Positions 24,747 through 33,890 of a stretch of DNA of 37,375 bases are shown in pieces; positions within the stretch are counted from its first letter, which is position 1; each line of letters starts with the position of its first letter. This stretch comes from an uncultured Clostridia bacterium. GTDB lineage: Bacteria; Bacillota; Clostridia; Oscillospirales; Ruminococcaceae. The stretch covers positions 1 through 37,375 of the forward strand of contig CANRLU010000011.1 in the NCBI GenBank assembly GCA_947631535.1, in the 5' to 3' direction. Both the position numbers and the translations under genes were made by a program. The notes beneath the pieces were generated by a model, which saw only the letters and a list, made by a program, of their open reading frames with translations, did no database searches and was not told the DNA's origin.

Positions 24747-27362
24747 ATGAAGCGATTATTTTCGATCATTACAGCCGTTGTAATGCTGTGCGGATTATGC
24801 GGATTATGCGGCTGTTCAGCAGGAAGCAAAGAGCCCGGACTTACCGCTCCCGAGACCACCGCTATAGCGGAAGCGGAGCTTAGCGAACAGACCGTGACCG
24901 CAGAGGCTACCGAGCCCGTTACCACCGCGACCGAAGCGACCACCACGGAGGCGACGACCACCGAAGCCACGACAACGGAGGCAACTACCACCACGGTGAC
25001 CACTACCACCGAAGCGACGACCACCACCGTTACCACCACTACCGCCGCGACTACCACAACTCCCGCGCCGACAACGCCTGCAACGACTACTACCCCCGTC
25101 CCGACGACCGTCGCCACGACCACGACTCCGGCTCCGACCACCGTCGCCACGACTACGACTCCGGCTCCGACCACCGCCGCGACCGCTGCGGCGACTAACA
25201 CCTCTCAGAAGAGCTCGAAATTCCGCAGGCCGCTCTCAAACGAAATGCCGATGCTGATAGTACATATCGACACCTGGTGCTTCCCCGACCCGCAGAAGGT
25301 GATAAACCTTATCCCCAAGGAGCTCAGGCCTTATGTTGTGTTCAACATCTCCCTCTCGATAGGCCACGACGACAACGGCGTTTTCCAGCGCTCGGGTTCG
25401 GGCGAAAACGGCGGCTACGAGACGGCTAAATCCTGGATACGCGCCTGCGCCGAGGAAAGAGTGTGGGTAATGGTGCAGCCCGCGAGCGGCGGATTCAGCA
25501 ACTTCCCCGACTATAAGAAGGACGACGACCTCGAGGAGACCCTCTTCGGCGAATTCTTCCGCGATTATCCCAACTTTATAGGCTTCAACTACTGCGAGCA
25601 GTTCTGGGGCTTCGACGACAAATACGACCAGGCCGGCACGAAGCGCTCTCCCACCCTGCCGCAGCGCTATGAGCACTTCGGAAACCTGCTTGAGCTCTGC
25701 AACAAATACGGCGGATATCTCGTCGTAAGCTGGTGCGGAAATCAGTGGGGGCAGTGGTGCAGCCCGCTCGCGCAGCTTAAAACTCACAGCTACTTCGCAA
25801 GTCAGCTCTCGAAATATGCCGACAACTTCATTCTCTGCGACAAATACACCCAGAGCTCCTACAAGCACGATGTCCAGAGCCAGGTGCTCGGGTTCTACCT
25901 CTCGGGATACTGCGGCAACTTCGGCGTGAGATACGACGAGACCGCCTGGAGCGACAACATCGACGGCGAATACACGCAGTCCACCGGCCTCTCGATAATG
26001 CTCGAAAGTATGCTTATGAACGGCGCCACCGTTATAGACGGCCCCGAGCTAATATGGGCCGACGATATCCACGAGATAGGCAGCACCAACGACTCCGACG
26101 GCTATAAGTCCCGCCAGTGGGATACCTATGACGTCTTCGACAACGTGACCTTGGATATGTTCAAGAAGATAGTTGACGGCTCGCTGAGGATACCTACCCG
26201 CGAAGAGGTCATTAAGAGAACGAAAGTCGCGATAATCCAGGACGTCACCTCGGGAAACGACGACCAGAAGTTCTGCACGCCCGAAAATCTCTTTGAAGGG
26301 GTCTACCGCCTCAAGGGCGACGGCGGTCTGCGCAACAACTTCTATCACTACAAGACCACCGGCAGGTATCCCACCATACCCGAAATATACAGGTTCAAGA
26401 ACCGTAACCTCGAAAGTCAGTTCACCAAGCTCGTAAAGGCATCGTCATACAACAGCACCTGGGGATCCGTGAGCAACAAGATGAGCGATCTCAATATGCT
26501 CTTCCCCGAGGAATACACCGGAGATATGTATGCCGCAAGGCTTGAAAACACCTGGTTCACCTACAGCTATTATCTGAAGAATCAGGCCGCGAACGCAACT
26601 CTCGACCTTAAATACAACACCTGCGATTCGCTGGGTCTGAAATACTCAATGTATTCTTCGGGAATAATCAGGGAATATCCCGACCACATAGATTTCTGGC
26701 TCAACAACTACGACGACAACAACGCCCGCACCCTCCGTACCGACGTTATCACCATCAAAGGCGCCTCGCAGAAGCCGGAATTCACCCTTACCGCGCGCAC
26801 TTCCTCGCAGGTGAAGCCCTCGGCCGAAGAGAGCTGGTCTGACGGCGTTTACACCCTCACCGTAAAGCACAACGGCCCCGTTGACATAACAATAAAGTGC
26901 AGCGGCACTGCGGAGGGCAGAAAGACCTCTTACACCAAGACCACCCTCAGCGAGCCCAAAAAACCTGCGGCCTACACCGGCGAGCGCCAGTATGAGGCGG
27001 AATGTTTTGAAACAAAGGGCGTTGAAAGGGTAGTAACCAACGGCTACGGCACCGGCAACGAAGGCTATACCGCACAGGGATATCTGATATTCGGCCGCGA
27101 GAACGCCTCCGTTAAAGACACCGTTTCGGTGCTCGAAGAGGGAGAACACGTTCTCGGGATAAGGTATTCCGTAACCTCCGACGCAACTCTCGCCCTTTAT
27201 GTGAACGGCACAAAGGTGGGCAATATAACCCTGCCGAAGTCCTCGGGCTGGAGCACCAAGAAGTTCAACGTGACCCTTAAAAAGGGCTCGAACAAAATTG
27301 AGCTCAAAGCCGAGAGTTGGCTCAGTTCAAAGCTGCTGCTCGACAACTTCACTCTGAAATAA
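24747..27362 (+). CDS. Glycoside hydrolase family 98 protein with Thr-rich linker and C-terminal CBM35/CBM6-like module
   Basis: 871 aa. Lipobox-like LCGLCGC; Thr-rich linker; MPMLIVHIDTWCFPDPQKVINLIPKELRPYVVFNISLSIGHDD, YETAKSWIRACAEERVWVMVQPASGGFSNF, FFRDYPNFIGFNYCEQFWGFDD match the GH98 catalytic domain; C-term YEAECFETKGVERVV...LLLDNFTL. Confidence 0.88.
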   Translation: MKRLFSIITAVVMLCGLCGLCGCSAGSKEPGLTAPETTAIAEAELSEQTVTAEATEPVTTATEATTTEATTTEATTTEATTTTVTTTTEATTTTVTTTTAATTTTPAPTTPATTTTPVPTTVATTTTPAPTTVATTTTPAPTTAATAAATNTSQKSSKFRRPLSNEMPMLIVHIDTWCFPDPQKVINLIPKELRPYVVFNISLSIGHDDNGVFQRSGSGENGGYETAKSWIRACAEERVWVMVQPASGGFSNFPDYKKDDDLEETLFGEFFRDYPNFIGFNYCEQFWGFDDKYDQAGTKRSPTLPQRYEHFGNLLELCNKYGGYLVVSWCGNQWGQWCSPLAQLKTHSYFASQLSKYADNFILCDKYTQSSYKHDVQSQVLGFYLSGYCGNFGVRYDETAWSDNIDGEYTQSTGLSIMLESMLMNGATVIDGPELIWADDIHEIGSTNDSDGYKSRQWDTYDVFDNVTLDMFKKIVDGSLRIPTREEVIKRTKVAIIQDVTSGNDDQKFCTPENLFEGVYRLKGDGGLRNNFYHYKTTGRYPTIPEIYRFKNRNLESQFTKLVKASSYNSTWGSVSNKMSDLNMLFPEEYTGDMYAARLENTWFTYSYYLKNQAANATLDLKYNTCDSLGLKYSMYSSGIIREYPDHIDFWLNNYDDNNARTLRTDVITIKGASQKPEFTLTARTSSQVKPSAEESWSDGVYTLTVKHNGPVDITIKCSGTAEGRKTSYTKTTLSEPKKPAAYTGERQYEAECFETKGVERVVTNGYGTGNEGYTAQGYLIFGRENASVKDTVSVLEEGEHVLGIRYSVTSDATLALYVNGTKVGNITLPKSSGWSTKKFNVTLKKGSNKIELKAESWLSSKLLLDNFTLK

Positions 27363-27379
27363 ACGCATAAAATCATAAA

Positions 27380-27412
27380 AATAAGGGAGCCGAACGGCTC
27401 CCCTTATTTTTT
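27380..27412. terminator. Bidirectional intrinsic terminator between convergent GH98 and GH30 genes
   Basis: AATAAGGGAGCCgaacGGCTCCCCTTATTTTTT. Confidence 0.85.
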
Positions 27413-27414
27413 GC

Positions 27415-29439
27415 TCACTTCAGCTTATAAAGCTTTATTTCGGCGATGTTGCAAAGATAGTCTCCCCCGCCCGACGGAACGTCGTAGCGGATATAGCGGT
27501 ATTCGCTGCCTTTGAGCATCGCGAAGTTCCAGCCGGTGGCGGGAGAAGCGGTTATCTCGTAAAGCTCCGTCCAGTCCTTGCCGTTGTCGGAACCGTAGAA
27601 CTTTCCGCCCACCATTCTTCCGGCAAAACCGCTCCTCGGGGCAAATCCTATAGCGTCGAACTCCGTCTTCTTTCCGAGGTCGATCTCAAGCCAGCCGTCG
27701 GCAACGCCGTCAAAGAAAGTGTCGGTTCTGCCGTCGATAACGTGGTCCACGGTGTCAGAACCGTTATTCCAAGCCGTAGAACCGGTTATCTTCGCCTTCT
27801 TCATCGAGACTTCCTCGAGGTCGGTGCTGCCCGCCTTGGCGTTGTGAAGAACGAACGTCGTGACGGAATTTCCCTTTAATTCGGCGACAAATCCGCCGTC
27901 GTAGGTGTAAATGTCGTCGAGCTCGGCCCACTGTTCGCCGTCGTCTCTGCTGCCGCTCGTGCGGGTGACGTTTACCCTGCTTCCTATCGTCTCGAACTGC
28001 GAGAGGTCGAAGTTAAAGGTGCGGTCAGAAGCCTTGGGGTTTATCGCGACTACTACGAGGGTGCCGTCGGCTTCGTTATAGGCGGCTATGGAGTCGTCTC
28101 CGGTGCTGATAAGGGTGTATCCCGGGCGGATATAGCGCGTAAACTGACCCATAGTGTAGTATTTCTGAGTGAGGATTATGTCGTCGTTGTCGTGGTCGGC
28201 TACGGCAAGGCCCCAATAGCCGGTGTTGAGGTCTATCATACCCGAATCCTGCCGCCCGAGATAGCCCTCGGCGCAGATATGCTTGTCGATAGCCTGCCAC
28301 ATTACCCACGCGGCCGGTGTGAGGGAATTCATATCCGAGATTATCTTTTCGCCGAACCAGATAGCGGCGCCCATTTCTCCGGCGTCTTCGCCCGCGGAGC
28401 CGTTGCCGTCCACTTCGCTCATCCAGAGCTTAAAGCCTTCGTCGAGCGAGAGCTGACCGAGCTCCCCTGCCCTCGTGGGGTTATAAGTGTGGGTGTTTAT
28501 CCTGCCGATAACCTTTTTTGCGGCGTCGGAATAGGACTGATACTCAATTATCTGGAGCTCGGTTGAGGTCTCGTCGCTCGCGGCAACGATAACGTTGTCG
28601 AGGTCATACTGCTTGAGCGCCTCGGCGGTGAGCTCGATTATCTTCGACTGTGCCTCGCCGGCGTCGAAGTGGCAGCCCTCCTGCTTATAGCTGTAGGCTC
28701 CCCAGAAGTTGGTGTTGGGCTCGTTCATCGGGGAAACGCTCGTTACCGTTATCCCGAGGCGGTTCTGAATGTAATCGGTCACGTGTGCGAGATATTCCGC
28801 AAATGCCTCGTAGGAATCCTCCCTGAGATTGTTTTTGTTGGAATCCGTTCCGCCCGACGAGCAGCCGCTGACCGTCATAAAGTAAGGCGGGGAATTCGAG
28901 AACACCTCGACTATCGCGCTGTCCCCCGCGGCTTTTACGCAGCGGTCGAGGACGTTGAGCTGGTTGTAGTCGGCGGTATAGTCGTAGTTGCCGTCTTTGT
29001 CCATCCAGCCGGGGACCATCGAGTCGGTCCTCGTGATGTGAGTGTGCGAGGGGTCGTCGCCGCCGCCGATGTTATATCTCATAATGTTCATCTTCAGGCC
29101 GTCTTCGCCGAAGAAAAGGTCCGCCGCCTGCTGCGCGAGACTGTCGGAATATCCGACTCTGTTGGCCCACCAGCAGAGGCTCGTGCCCCAGCCCTCGAAG
29201 ACGCCGCCGTTCTGCTTAAAGGCGTTGAGCGGCGAAACCGTGACCGTCGCGTCGATATTTACGCTGTCCGGCGTGACTATGAGCGAAGGGTCGATGTATT
29301 CCTCGGTCACTTCGGGAGCAGTGCCCGCATTTTCGGCATTTTCAGCATTTTCCGCCTCGCCGGCGCATCCTGCAAGCATACCCGCCATTGCAATGCCGAG
29401 CATAAGTGAAACAACTCTTTTCAAAATTATATTTTTCAT
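27415..29439 (-). CDS. Glycoside hydrolase family 30 lipoprotein with C-terminal F5/8 type C (CBM32-like) domain
   Basis: Lipobox GMLAGCAG; GGVFEGWGTSLCWWANRVGYSDSLAQQAADLFF, LKMNIMRYNIGGGDDPSH, SVSPMNEPNTNFWG (acid/base), LWMSEVDGNGSAG (nucleophile context); C-term discoidin-like DGRTDTFFDGVADGWLEIDLGKKTEFDAIGF...YRYIRYDV. ATG at 29439 has RBS GGCGGAAAG; the ORF track start is further upstream. Confidence 0.88.
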   Translation of the reverse strand: MKNIILKRVVSLMLGIAMAGMLAGCAGEAENAENAENAGTAPEVTEEYIDPSLIVTPDSVNIDATVTVSPLNAFKQNGGVFEGWGTSLCWWANRVGYSDSLAQQAADLFFGEDGLKMNIMRYNIGGGDDPSHTHITRTDSMVPGWMDKDGNYDYTADYNQLNVLDRCVKAAGDSAIVEVFSNSPPYFMTVSGCSSGGTDSNKNNLREDSYEAFAEYLAHVTDYIQNRLGITVTSVSPMNEPNTNFWGAYSYKQEGCHFDAGEAQSKIIELTAEALKQYDLDNVIVAASDETSTELQIIEYQSYSDAAKKVIGRINTHTYNPTRAGELGQLSLDEGFKLWMSEVDGNGSAGEDAGEMGAAIWFGEKIISDMNSLTPAAWVMWQAIDKHICAEGYLGRQDSGMIDLNTGYWGLAVADHDNDDIILTQKYYTMGQFTRYIRPGYTLISTGDDSIAAYNEADGTLVVVAINPKASDRTFNFDLSQFETIGSRVNVTRTSGSRDDGEQWAELDDIYTYDGGFVAELKGNSVTTFVLHNAKAGSTDLEEVSMKKAKITGSTAWNNGSDTVDHVIDGRTDTFFDGVADGWLEIDLGKKTEFDAIGFAPRSGFAGRMVGGKFYGSDNGKDWTELYEITASPATGWNFAMLKGSEYRYIRYDVPSGGGDYLCNIAEIKLYKLK

Positions 29440-29646
29440 TTTCTTTCCGCCTTTCCGGTAGTTGTACGTTTGGATTATGCCAAAATTATAACACCGCCTT
29501 TTTTTATTTTCAAGCTTTGTCAAAGGATTTTTGCGGCAAAATAAATTTCGTTATTATCTGTCAATATTATTTAGTTATTTATCATTCAAAGACGGCTGAA
29601 AAAGTGGTAGAATAGCAATATCACCTCAAAAAAGGAGACGACTAAA

Positions 29647-30363
29647 ATGAAAAAAGCAATAATCGCGATAGTTGCGGTACTCGCGGCGGCAGCCTGCTTC
29701 TTTGCGGGGACGGTAGCGGCTCGGGCAAGCGAGGGCGGAAGCCAAAACGGCGCCGACCAGAAAGAGCCCCCGAAGTCCGGCGCAGCAGCCGCCGAAGACG
29801 TTATCACCGAAGAGGAGGAGCCCGTAATGAAACCTCACAACGTATTCTTCTCGCCCAACACCGGCAGCGACGAACGCGGCGACGCCTCGCAGTGGAACCC
29901 CGTGAAAACCAAGGAAAAAGCCGAAGAGCTCGCCAAAAACATAACCCTCGCCGAAGACGAGGAGATAGTCCTGCTCGAATATATGATGACCGTTGACGTT
30001 AAAACTCAGGCGGCGGCGGGAGTATTCTCCGACGCGGGCGGCGTGAATATGATACCCTTCACCGGCAGTGCCGACGGCTATTACTTCAAGGGCGACATAG
30101 TGGGCACCGGCTGCGACACCCAGAAGTACGCCCCCAACGACGGCGGCGTGATGTTCTCGGCAAGGTATATGCTCAAGGGCAAGGATTACACCGGCCAGTC
30201 CTGCAGCATATTCATTGAGAACAACGGCCCCGCGCTCGACCTCTGCGTTCCGACTGTCATCACCGACAGCAAGGCCCTCGCCGATTGGCAGGACTACGAC
30301 CTGCGTGCAATAGTCGTACCCGTGGACGGCGGCGTTTCGGTAAACGTCTACAGGATCCACTGA
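29647..30363 (+). CDS. Orphan secreted/membrane-anchored protein of unknown function
   Basis: 238 aa. N-terminal hydrophobic segment AIIAIVAVLAAAACFFAGTVAA, low-complexity Glu/Ala region, then a globular domain (NVFFSPNTGSDERGDASQWNPVKTKEKAEELAKN...). RBS AAAGGAGACG. Confidence 0.75.
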   Translation: MKKAIIAIVAVLAAAACFFAGTVAARASEGGSQNGADQKEPPKSGAAAAEDVITEEEEPVMKPHNVFFSPNTGSDERGDASQWNPVKTKEKAEELAKNITLAEDEEIVLLEYMMTVDVKTQAAAGVFSDAGGVNMIPFTGSADGYYFKGDIVGTGCDTQKYAPNDGGVMFSARYMLKGKDYTGQSCSIFIENNGPALDLCVPTVITDSKALADWQDYDLRAIVVPVDGGVSVNVYRIH

Positions 30364-30381
30364 AAACAGCTCGGATAAAAT

Positions 30382-30420
30382 GAACGGCGCTCCCCGTCTT
30401 ATAAGACGGGAACGCCGTTT
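30382..30420 (+). terminator. Intrinsic terminator
   Basis: AACGGCGctCCCCGTCTTataAGACGGGaaCGCCGTTTT. Confidence 0.8.
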
Positions 30421-30580
30421 TCTCTCGGGAATCCGCACAAAAGCGGACTCCCGCTTTTTGCTTCACTCCATCTCCATTGTTGGCTTTCTGTCAGATATAT
30501 AATACCACGTTTGTTCGCGCTTTTGGTGTTCTTAAAAAAGACTTTTTTAAACAATGGAAAAACCGCAGTATATCGGGCAA

Positions 30581-31228
30581 TTACAGCTTGAAGCACTTCT
30601 GTATCGCCTTCTGCTCGCCGAGGACGAGGACGGAGCTTTCGGTGTCGAGCAGCGTGTCGGCCGTGACGTTCATATTCAGCTTACCGAGGTCGCGGACGCC
30701 GAGAATGTTGATGCCGTATTTCTTGCGGATATCGAGCTGACCTATCGTTTTGTTATACCACTCCTCGGGTATAGCCACTTCAAAGATGGAATAGCCGTCG
30801 TCGAGCTCGATGTAGTCTAAGATGTGGTCCGAGGTGCAGCGTATGGCAGTCCAGGCCGCGAGCTGCTTTTCGGGGTATACCACCTCGTCGGCGCCGTTGC
30901 GGAGCAAAAACTTCTCCTGAACGCCCCGCGAAGCCCTCGCGATGACCTTTTTCGCACCGAGCTCCTTAAGCAGCGAAGCCGTTTCGAGGGAGCTCTGGAA
31001 ATTGTCTCCTATCGTAACTATGCAGGCGTCGAAACTTTTTATGCCGAGCGATTCGAGAAAGCTCTTGCTTGTACTGTCGCCTATCTGGGCGTTAGTGACG
31101 TATTGAAGAACGGAATTTACCCTCTCTTCGTTTTCGTCCACGGCCATAACCTCGTGGCCGAGCTTGTTGAGCTCTAAAGCGATGTGTTTTCCGAATCTTC
31201 CAAGACCTATGAGCAATATAGATTTCAT
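30581..31228 (-). CDS. ktrA: Potassium uptake regulatory subunit KtrA/TrkA (RCK-N and RCK-C domains)
   Basis: 215 aa. Rossmann motif ILLIGLGRFGKHIALELNKLGHEVMAVDENEERVN; ELGAKKVIARASRGVQEKFLLRNGADEVVYPE; directly downstream of ktrB. Confidence 0.92.
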   Translation of the reverse strand: MKSILLIGLGRFGKHIALELNKLGHEVMAVDENEERVNSVLQYVTNAQIGDSTSKSFLESLGIKSFDACIVTIGDNFQSSLETASLLKELGAKKVIARASRGVQEKFLLRNGADEVVYPEKQLAAWTAIRCTSDHILDYIELDDGYSIFEVAIPEEWYNKTIGQLDIRKKYGINILGVRDLGKLNMNVTADTLLDTESSVLVLGEQKAIQKCFKL

Positions 31229-31238
31229 AAAAATTCTC

Positions 31239-32564
31239 CTATCCTATCGTCAGTTTTTCCTGCGGGAGCCTTGCGGTGTTGCCCTTCGTGCCCGAAAGCG
31301 CCGCGAATATAAGGGTGAGACCGCCCACGCGCCCGAGATACATCAAAAGAATGAGTATCGCCCTCGAAAGGTGGCCGAGGCCGGGGGTTATGCCGAGGGT
31401 GAGCCCTACCGTTCCGACTGCGGAAGCCGTCTCAAAGAGGCAGGTGAGAAGCGGCAGCTGCTCGACGCGGCTTATGATCAGTCCGCCGCCGATAAACAGC
31501 GTGAGATAAAGCGTGAGGATGGTGGAAGCGCTCCTTACGGTATCTTCGTCGGTGCGCCTGCCGAAGAAGTGGGTATGTTCCCTGCGGCGGAACACCGATA
31601 CCGCCGTCGAAACGAGCACCGCAAGGGTGGTAGTCTTCATTCCGCCGGCAGTGGAACCGGGGGAGCCGCCCACGAGCATAGGTATTATCATCACGGCTAT
31701 GCCGACTTCGCTGAAGGCGTTGAGGTCGGCGGTGTTAAAGCCTGCCGTCCTTGTGGTCACCGACTGAAACACCGACTGCGCTATCCTCTCGCCGATGGGA
31801 AGTCCCGAAAGCTCGCCGAAGAAGAAATACACCGCCGGAAGCAGCACCAAAAGCGCCGAAGTCGTGAATACGACCTTGCTCTGCATACTGTATCTGCGGA
31901 AGTGAAATTTATTCGTCCTTATGTCGTCCCAGGTGAGAAATCCTATGCCGCCTATGGTTATGAGCGATATCACCGCTATGTTTATAAGCGGGTCGGCGCT
32001 GAAATATGTAAGCGAAGAATACTGATCCTTTACGCCCATAAGGTCGAAGCCCGCATTGCAGAAAGCGGAGATCGAATGAAACAGGCTGTACCATATCCCT
32101 TTGAGCAGGCCGAACTCGCGGCAGAACGACGGCGCCATTATGACCGCGCCGGTCAGCTCGAATACTGCGGTAAGCTTTATGATAAAGCCGGTGAGCTTTA
32201 CGACGTCGCCTATTTTATGGGCCGAGATGGCCTCCTGCATAGTGCTGCGCTGCTTAAGGCTTATTTTTCTGCCCGAAAACGAGGCGAGCGCCACCGCAAA
32301 GGTGACAACGCCCATTCCGCCTACCTGAATGAGCATAAGAATTACCGCCTGCCCGAAGCCCGACCAATAGGTGGCCGTATCGCGGACAACGAGGCCGGTA
32401 ATGCATACGGCGGAGGTAGAGGTGAAAACAGCGTCGGCAAAGCTTGCGCCGCCCTCCCCTCTGGTGGATATGGGCAGCATAAGGAGCAGAGCTCCCAAGA
32501 GTATGAAAGCGGCAAAGCCGAGAATTATTATCTGTGACGAAGTCATTTTTCTGAATATCGGCAT
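31239..32564 (-). CDS. ktrB: Potassium transporter membrane subunit KtrB/TrkH family
   Basis: SSQIIILGFAAFILLGALLLMLPIS, TSTSAVCITGLVVRDT, HSISAFCNAGFDL, SVTTRTAGFNTADL, GGSPGSTAGGMKTTT, ETASAVGTVGLTLGITP. ATG at 32564 chosen over the ORF-track start by homology. Confidence 0.93.
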   Translation of the reverse strand: MPIFRKMTSSQIIILGFAAFILLGALLLMLPISTRGEGGASFADAVFTSTSAVCITGLVVRDTATYWSGFGQAVILMLIQVGGMGVVTFAVALASFSGRKISLKQRSTMQEAISAHKIGDVVKLTGFIIKLTAVFELTGAVIMAPSFCREFGLLKGIWYSLFHSISAFCNAGFDLMGVKDQYSSLTYFSADPLINIAVISLITIGGIGFLTWDDIRTNKFHFRRYSMQSKVVFTTSALLVLLPAVYFFFGELSGLPIGERIAQSVFQSVTTRTAGFNTADLNAFSEVGIAVMIIPMLVGGSPGSTAGGMKTTTLAVLVSTAVSVFRRREHTHFFGRRTDEDTVRSASTILTLYLTLFIGGGLIISRVEQLPLLTCLFETASAVGTVGLTLGITPGLGHLSRAILILLMYLGRVGGLTLIFAALSGTKGNTARLPQEKLTIG

Positions 32565-32688
32565 TTTATCACCGTCCGTTCGCGTAATTATATCTATTAT
32601 AACCCTTATCTTCGTCAAACGCAAGACAAACGGTAAATTTTTATATTTTTTGCGCCTCGGGACATAAAATTTTTGTCGGCAAATGATA

Positions 32689-32717
32689 TTGCTTTCCTGC
32701 AAAAAAAGTAGTAGAAT
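32689..32717 (+). promoter_or_regulatory. Probable promoter for the SLC13/ArsB-like gene
   Basis: TTGCTT, 17 nt spacer, TAGAAT, about 45 nt upstream of the ATG. Confidence 0.55.
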
Positions 32718-32762
32718 ACCGTTGTTTGCGAATACATTATGAGCGGATAAAGAGGTAACGAT

Positions 32763-33890
32763 ATGAAAGCTTTATTTTTAAGGCTGAAAGATTTCGTAAA
32801 GAAAAACACCGTTATGTTCGCTGCGCTGTGCGCGGCAGCGATAACGAGCATTATAGTCCCGCCGGACAGAGAATACATCGGCTATTTTGACTTTAAAACA
32901 CTCACCTGTCTTTTCTGCGTTCTCGCGGTGGTGTGCGCCCTCAAAAACGTGAACTTCTTCTATGTCCTCGCCGAAAAGATAGTCGAGCGCTTTAAAAACG
33001 CCCGAATATGCATACTTGCGCTTGTTTACATAACCTTCATCGGCTCGATGCTCATAGCCAACGATATGGCGCTCCTTACGTTCCTCCCGCTCGGATATTT
33101 TGTTCTCACCGCCTCGCGCAAGCGCAAATATATGGCGTTCACCTTTATTATGCAGAATATAGCCGCCAACCTCGGAGGTATGCTCACGCCGTTCGGCAAC
33201 CCGCAGAATCTCTATCTTTACACGAAGTTTCAGATACCCGTCGGAGAATTTATGTCGATAATGGCGCCGCCGTTTGCAGTCTCCGTAGCGCTTATAACGC
33301 TTTGCTGCATAGTGTTCGTAAAAAACGAGCCTATGCGCTTTGAGGAGGAAAAGCTCACCCTCGAACCAAAGCGCACGGCGCTCTATCTTGTGCTGTTTCT
33401 GCTTGCAATAGTTATAGTCTTCCGCGGTATCCCCTACTGGATAGGGTTGATAGTTATCCCCGCGGTGCTGCTCGCTGCCGACCGCAAGGCTCTTAAAATG
33501 GTGGACTATCCCCTGCTGCTCACCTTTGTATTCTTCTTTATCTTTGCCGGAAATATGGCAAGGATAGAAGCCGTGCGGAGCTTCTTCTCGTCGCTTTTAG
33601 AGCAGAGCACGCTTTTATTCAGCGTAGTATCCTGCCAGTGCATTTCAAACGTTCCCTCGGCGATACTCCTCTCGCAGTTCACCGATAATTATCCCGACCT
33701 GCTCGTGGGCGTGAACATAGGCGGCATCGGCACACTTATCGCCTCGCTCGCATCGCTGATAACCTTCCGCGAATACACAAAGCATCACCCGCACCACGCA
33801 AAATATTACGTCGAATACTTCTCGGCCTTTAATTTCGGATTCCTGTTTATCCTGCTCGCGTTTATGTTCGCGCTCAAACACTTTATATGA
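32763..33890 (+). CDS. SLC13/ArsB/NhaD-superfamily anion permease
   Basis: 375 aa, many TM segments; IAANLGGMLTPFGNPQNLYLY and CQCISNVPSAILLSQFTDNYPDLLVGVNIGGIGTLIASLASLI. Confidence 0.85.
   Translation: MKALFLRLKDFVKKNTVMFAALCAAAITSIIVPPDREYIGYFDFKTLTCLFCVLAVVCALKNVNFFYVLAEKIVERFKNARICILALVYITFIGSMLIANDMALLTFLPLGYFVLTASRKRKYMAFTFIMQNIAANLGGMLTPFGNPQNLYLYTKFQIPVGEFMSIMAPPFAVSVALITLCCIVFVKNEPMRFEEEKLTLEPKRTALYLVLFLLAIVIVFRGIPYWIGLIVIPAVLLAADRKALKMVDYPLLLTFVFFFIFAGNMARIEAVRSFFSSLLEQSTLLFSVVSCQCISNVPSAILLSQFTDNYPDLLVGVNIGGIGTLIASLASLITFREYTKHHPHHAKYYVEYFSAFNFGFLFILLAFMFALKHFI

Noticed and set aside
24900-25195. Short ACC/ACG/ACT-rich repeats that superficially look like a tandem array or CRISPR
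   Set aside because: In-frame Thr/Ala/Pro/Glu codons of a secreted-protein linker; no regular spacers or palindromic repeats.
24650-25201. 183-aa Val-rich minus-strand ORF
   Set aside because: Antisense translation of the Thr-codon-rich linker of the GH98 gene.
31164-32537. 457-aa plus-strand ORF opposite ktrB
   Set aside because: Charged, domain-free translation antisense to clear KtrB selectivity-filter motifs.
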